Origin: Niebla homalea
Taxonomy: Eukaryota > Ascomycota > Lecanoromycetes > Lecanorales > Ramalinaceae
Assembly: GCA_019925105.1 (NCBI GenBank)
Contig: JAHGAU010000022.1
Coordinates: 434,001-498,000 of the forward strand
Reading direction: 5' to 3'
Length of the DNA: 64,000 bases
Made by a program: the position numbers and the translations under genes. The notes below the pieces were generated by a model that saw nothing but the letters and a program-made list of their open reading frames with translations, ran no database searches and was not told where the DNA came from. Of this stretch, positions 62,672-64,000 are shown in pieces. Each line of letters starts with the position of its first letter. The first letter of the stretch is position 1.

Positions 62672-64000
62672 CTTAAGAAAGGCGTTAACGGTTTAATTAT
62701 TCAGTATAAGGCCCGTTAAGTAATCCGCGGTTATGAGTAACGGGAAGGTATTAACTATAATGAAACTTTTATTTCTATAATTAAACCTATAAGTTATAAA
62801 ATACTTTTTATATTAATAGCGGTTAACGATTAAAACTTAAAGTAAATAAACGTAAAAACGGTTTTTCTTTATAACTTAATTAAGGAAGAAGACTATATAA
62901 AGTAACCTTATAATTAAGAGAAGGGCATTAATATATATTATAAACTTAATAAAGCCTTTTACGGATTAAAATAATCTTTTTAATTATAATATTATTATTT
63001 CTTTATCTTTATAGAGAAATAAGGGTTTAAGCCGATATTTACGGATTATTACGTATTTATATATTTTAAAGATAAAACGATTATAGTTTTTTACGTAAAT
63101 AATATTTAAATTATTAATTTATTTAAGGAAAATATTATAACCTTAAAAAAGGTACTTAATAATTAATTCTATATATTTAACTTAAGGTTAATTTATTATT
63201 ATTTAAGTATAATTATTATAAGAGATTATTAAAATAAAACGCTCCGACTTAATTAAAAGGCTTATATAGAAAGAGTTATTAAGGATTATAAATAATAAAA
63301 TATTATCTTTATATATATTTTTATAAAGTTAAAATATAAATTAAAGTTTATATTTAAAGGCTATAAAACCGACTTAATTTTCCGGAAAAAATATTAATCG
63401 GCTATAAGCTTTTTAATATATATTATGCTTAAAATTCGTTTAAATATTATTTATTTTATTTTAATAATTAACCGATATACCTTAAATTTTATTAAATATT
63501 ATTAAAAATTAATAAGAAAAATTTTACGTTACCTTTATATTATTATTATTTTCTAGTTAATATATTAGGATAAATTAAAAGCTTTTAATAACTATATTAA
63601 CTTTAATTTTATTATAAATTTAACCCGGAGGTTTATTATAGGTTACGTATTTAATATTGGAAGTATTACGATTAATTAATAATTTAAGCGTTAAGTTACG
63701 GTTGCCTTTTTTATTTATAAAGCAGAACATATAAAATAAAAATAAATAATTAAAAAGGCTTTATAATTTAAGTAATTTTTAAGTAAAATTAAGCCGTATT
63801 AAGCCGGGAACCTCCTTATTATTATTATTTACGGAAATAATTAAAGCGTTATAATTTTTATTAAGAATTTTATATTCTATATCCGGATTAAATATATAAA
63901 TATTTAATAATATTAACTTTCGGGAAATTATAAAAAATAACCGGGTAAATTTAAAATATATCTTAACGTATAAATAAGTCGTTAATAATTTAATAAAGCC
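62672..64000 (+). pseudogene. Copia E2 RT remainder and RNase H (relic, runs off the window)
   Basis: It aligns with E1 40567-41900. The Y-K-A-R position follows at about 62700. The Y-V-D-D box reads Y/V-N-N-I near 63095. RNase H occupies roughly 63600 to the end. The first ~100 bp next to the F insertion are less RIP-damaged than the rest. Confidence 0.85.

Larger units (their letters stand above)
50744..64000 (+). mobile_element. Copia E2, continues beyond window, split by F
   Basis: The 5' LTR is at 50744-50895, flanked on the left by acccg. It is colinear with E1 from LTR to RT (50744-55209), then from 62630 to the end of the window (RT remainder and RNase H). The 3' LTR lies outside. 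It is inserted in D'2. RIP positions are largely different from E1. Confidence 0.92.

Overview
The window is a gene-free, transposon-only block from a filamentous ascomycete (Pezizomycotina) that uses repeat-induced point mutation (RIP). The evidence is very high A+T, near absence of CpA on both strands while CpG and CpC survive, and dense in-frame TAA/TAG stops inside readable retrotransposon reading frames. No host protein-coding gene, tRNA, rRNA or CRISPR array could be supported. The species cannot be named from the sequence.

The 64 kb is a stack of insertions inside insertions, resolved here from LTR pairs, primer binding sites and target-site duplications (TSDs). The outermost readable element is a Ty1/Copia element, D0 (3733-5937 and 48383-49297). 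On its left, D0 carries three head-to-tail 5'-truncated Tad1-like LINE ends (1-3732). Its RT is split by a Mutator-like DNA transposon (MULE, 5938-48374) with 124-149 bp terminal inverted repeats. The MULE transposase is split by Copia A1 (6911-17513, TSD aaatc), which itself holds a nearly complete LINE (9178-14188, 13-bp TSD). Downstream the MULE is hit again by Copia C (18874-47846, TSD agagc).

Inside C lie Copia D (19075-35393, TSD gataa) and Copia E1 (36078-42689, TSD aaatt). D in turn contains a short internally deleted Copia relative A' (19607-22154, TSD ttatt), a C-rich minisatellite block with candidate inverted ends next to TA (23657-25484), and Copia A2 in reverse (25493-31074, TSD aaagc). 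Right of the MULE, D0 is cut by a reversed D copy (D'1, 49298), which is cut by another (D'2, 49954), which is cut by Copia E2 (50744 to beyond the window). E2 is cut by a Ty3/Gypsy chromovirus F (55210-62629).

All Copia families carry the same primer binding site at the LTR edge, complementary to the anticodon arm of initiator tRNA-Met. Most LTR-element insertions, the MULE and the internal LINE keep about 80-150 bp of clean sequence at their outer ends while their interiors are ruined, an edge effect of RIP. Three things stand out as not routine: a perfect 42-bp direct repeat around F, a RIP-free strand-asymmetric minisatellite island, and a structured leader in D with a pseudoknot order of stems. 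Domain boundaries inside RIP-damaged reading frames are approximate.
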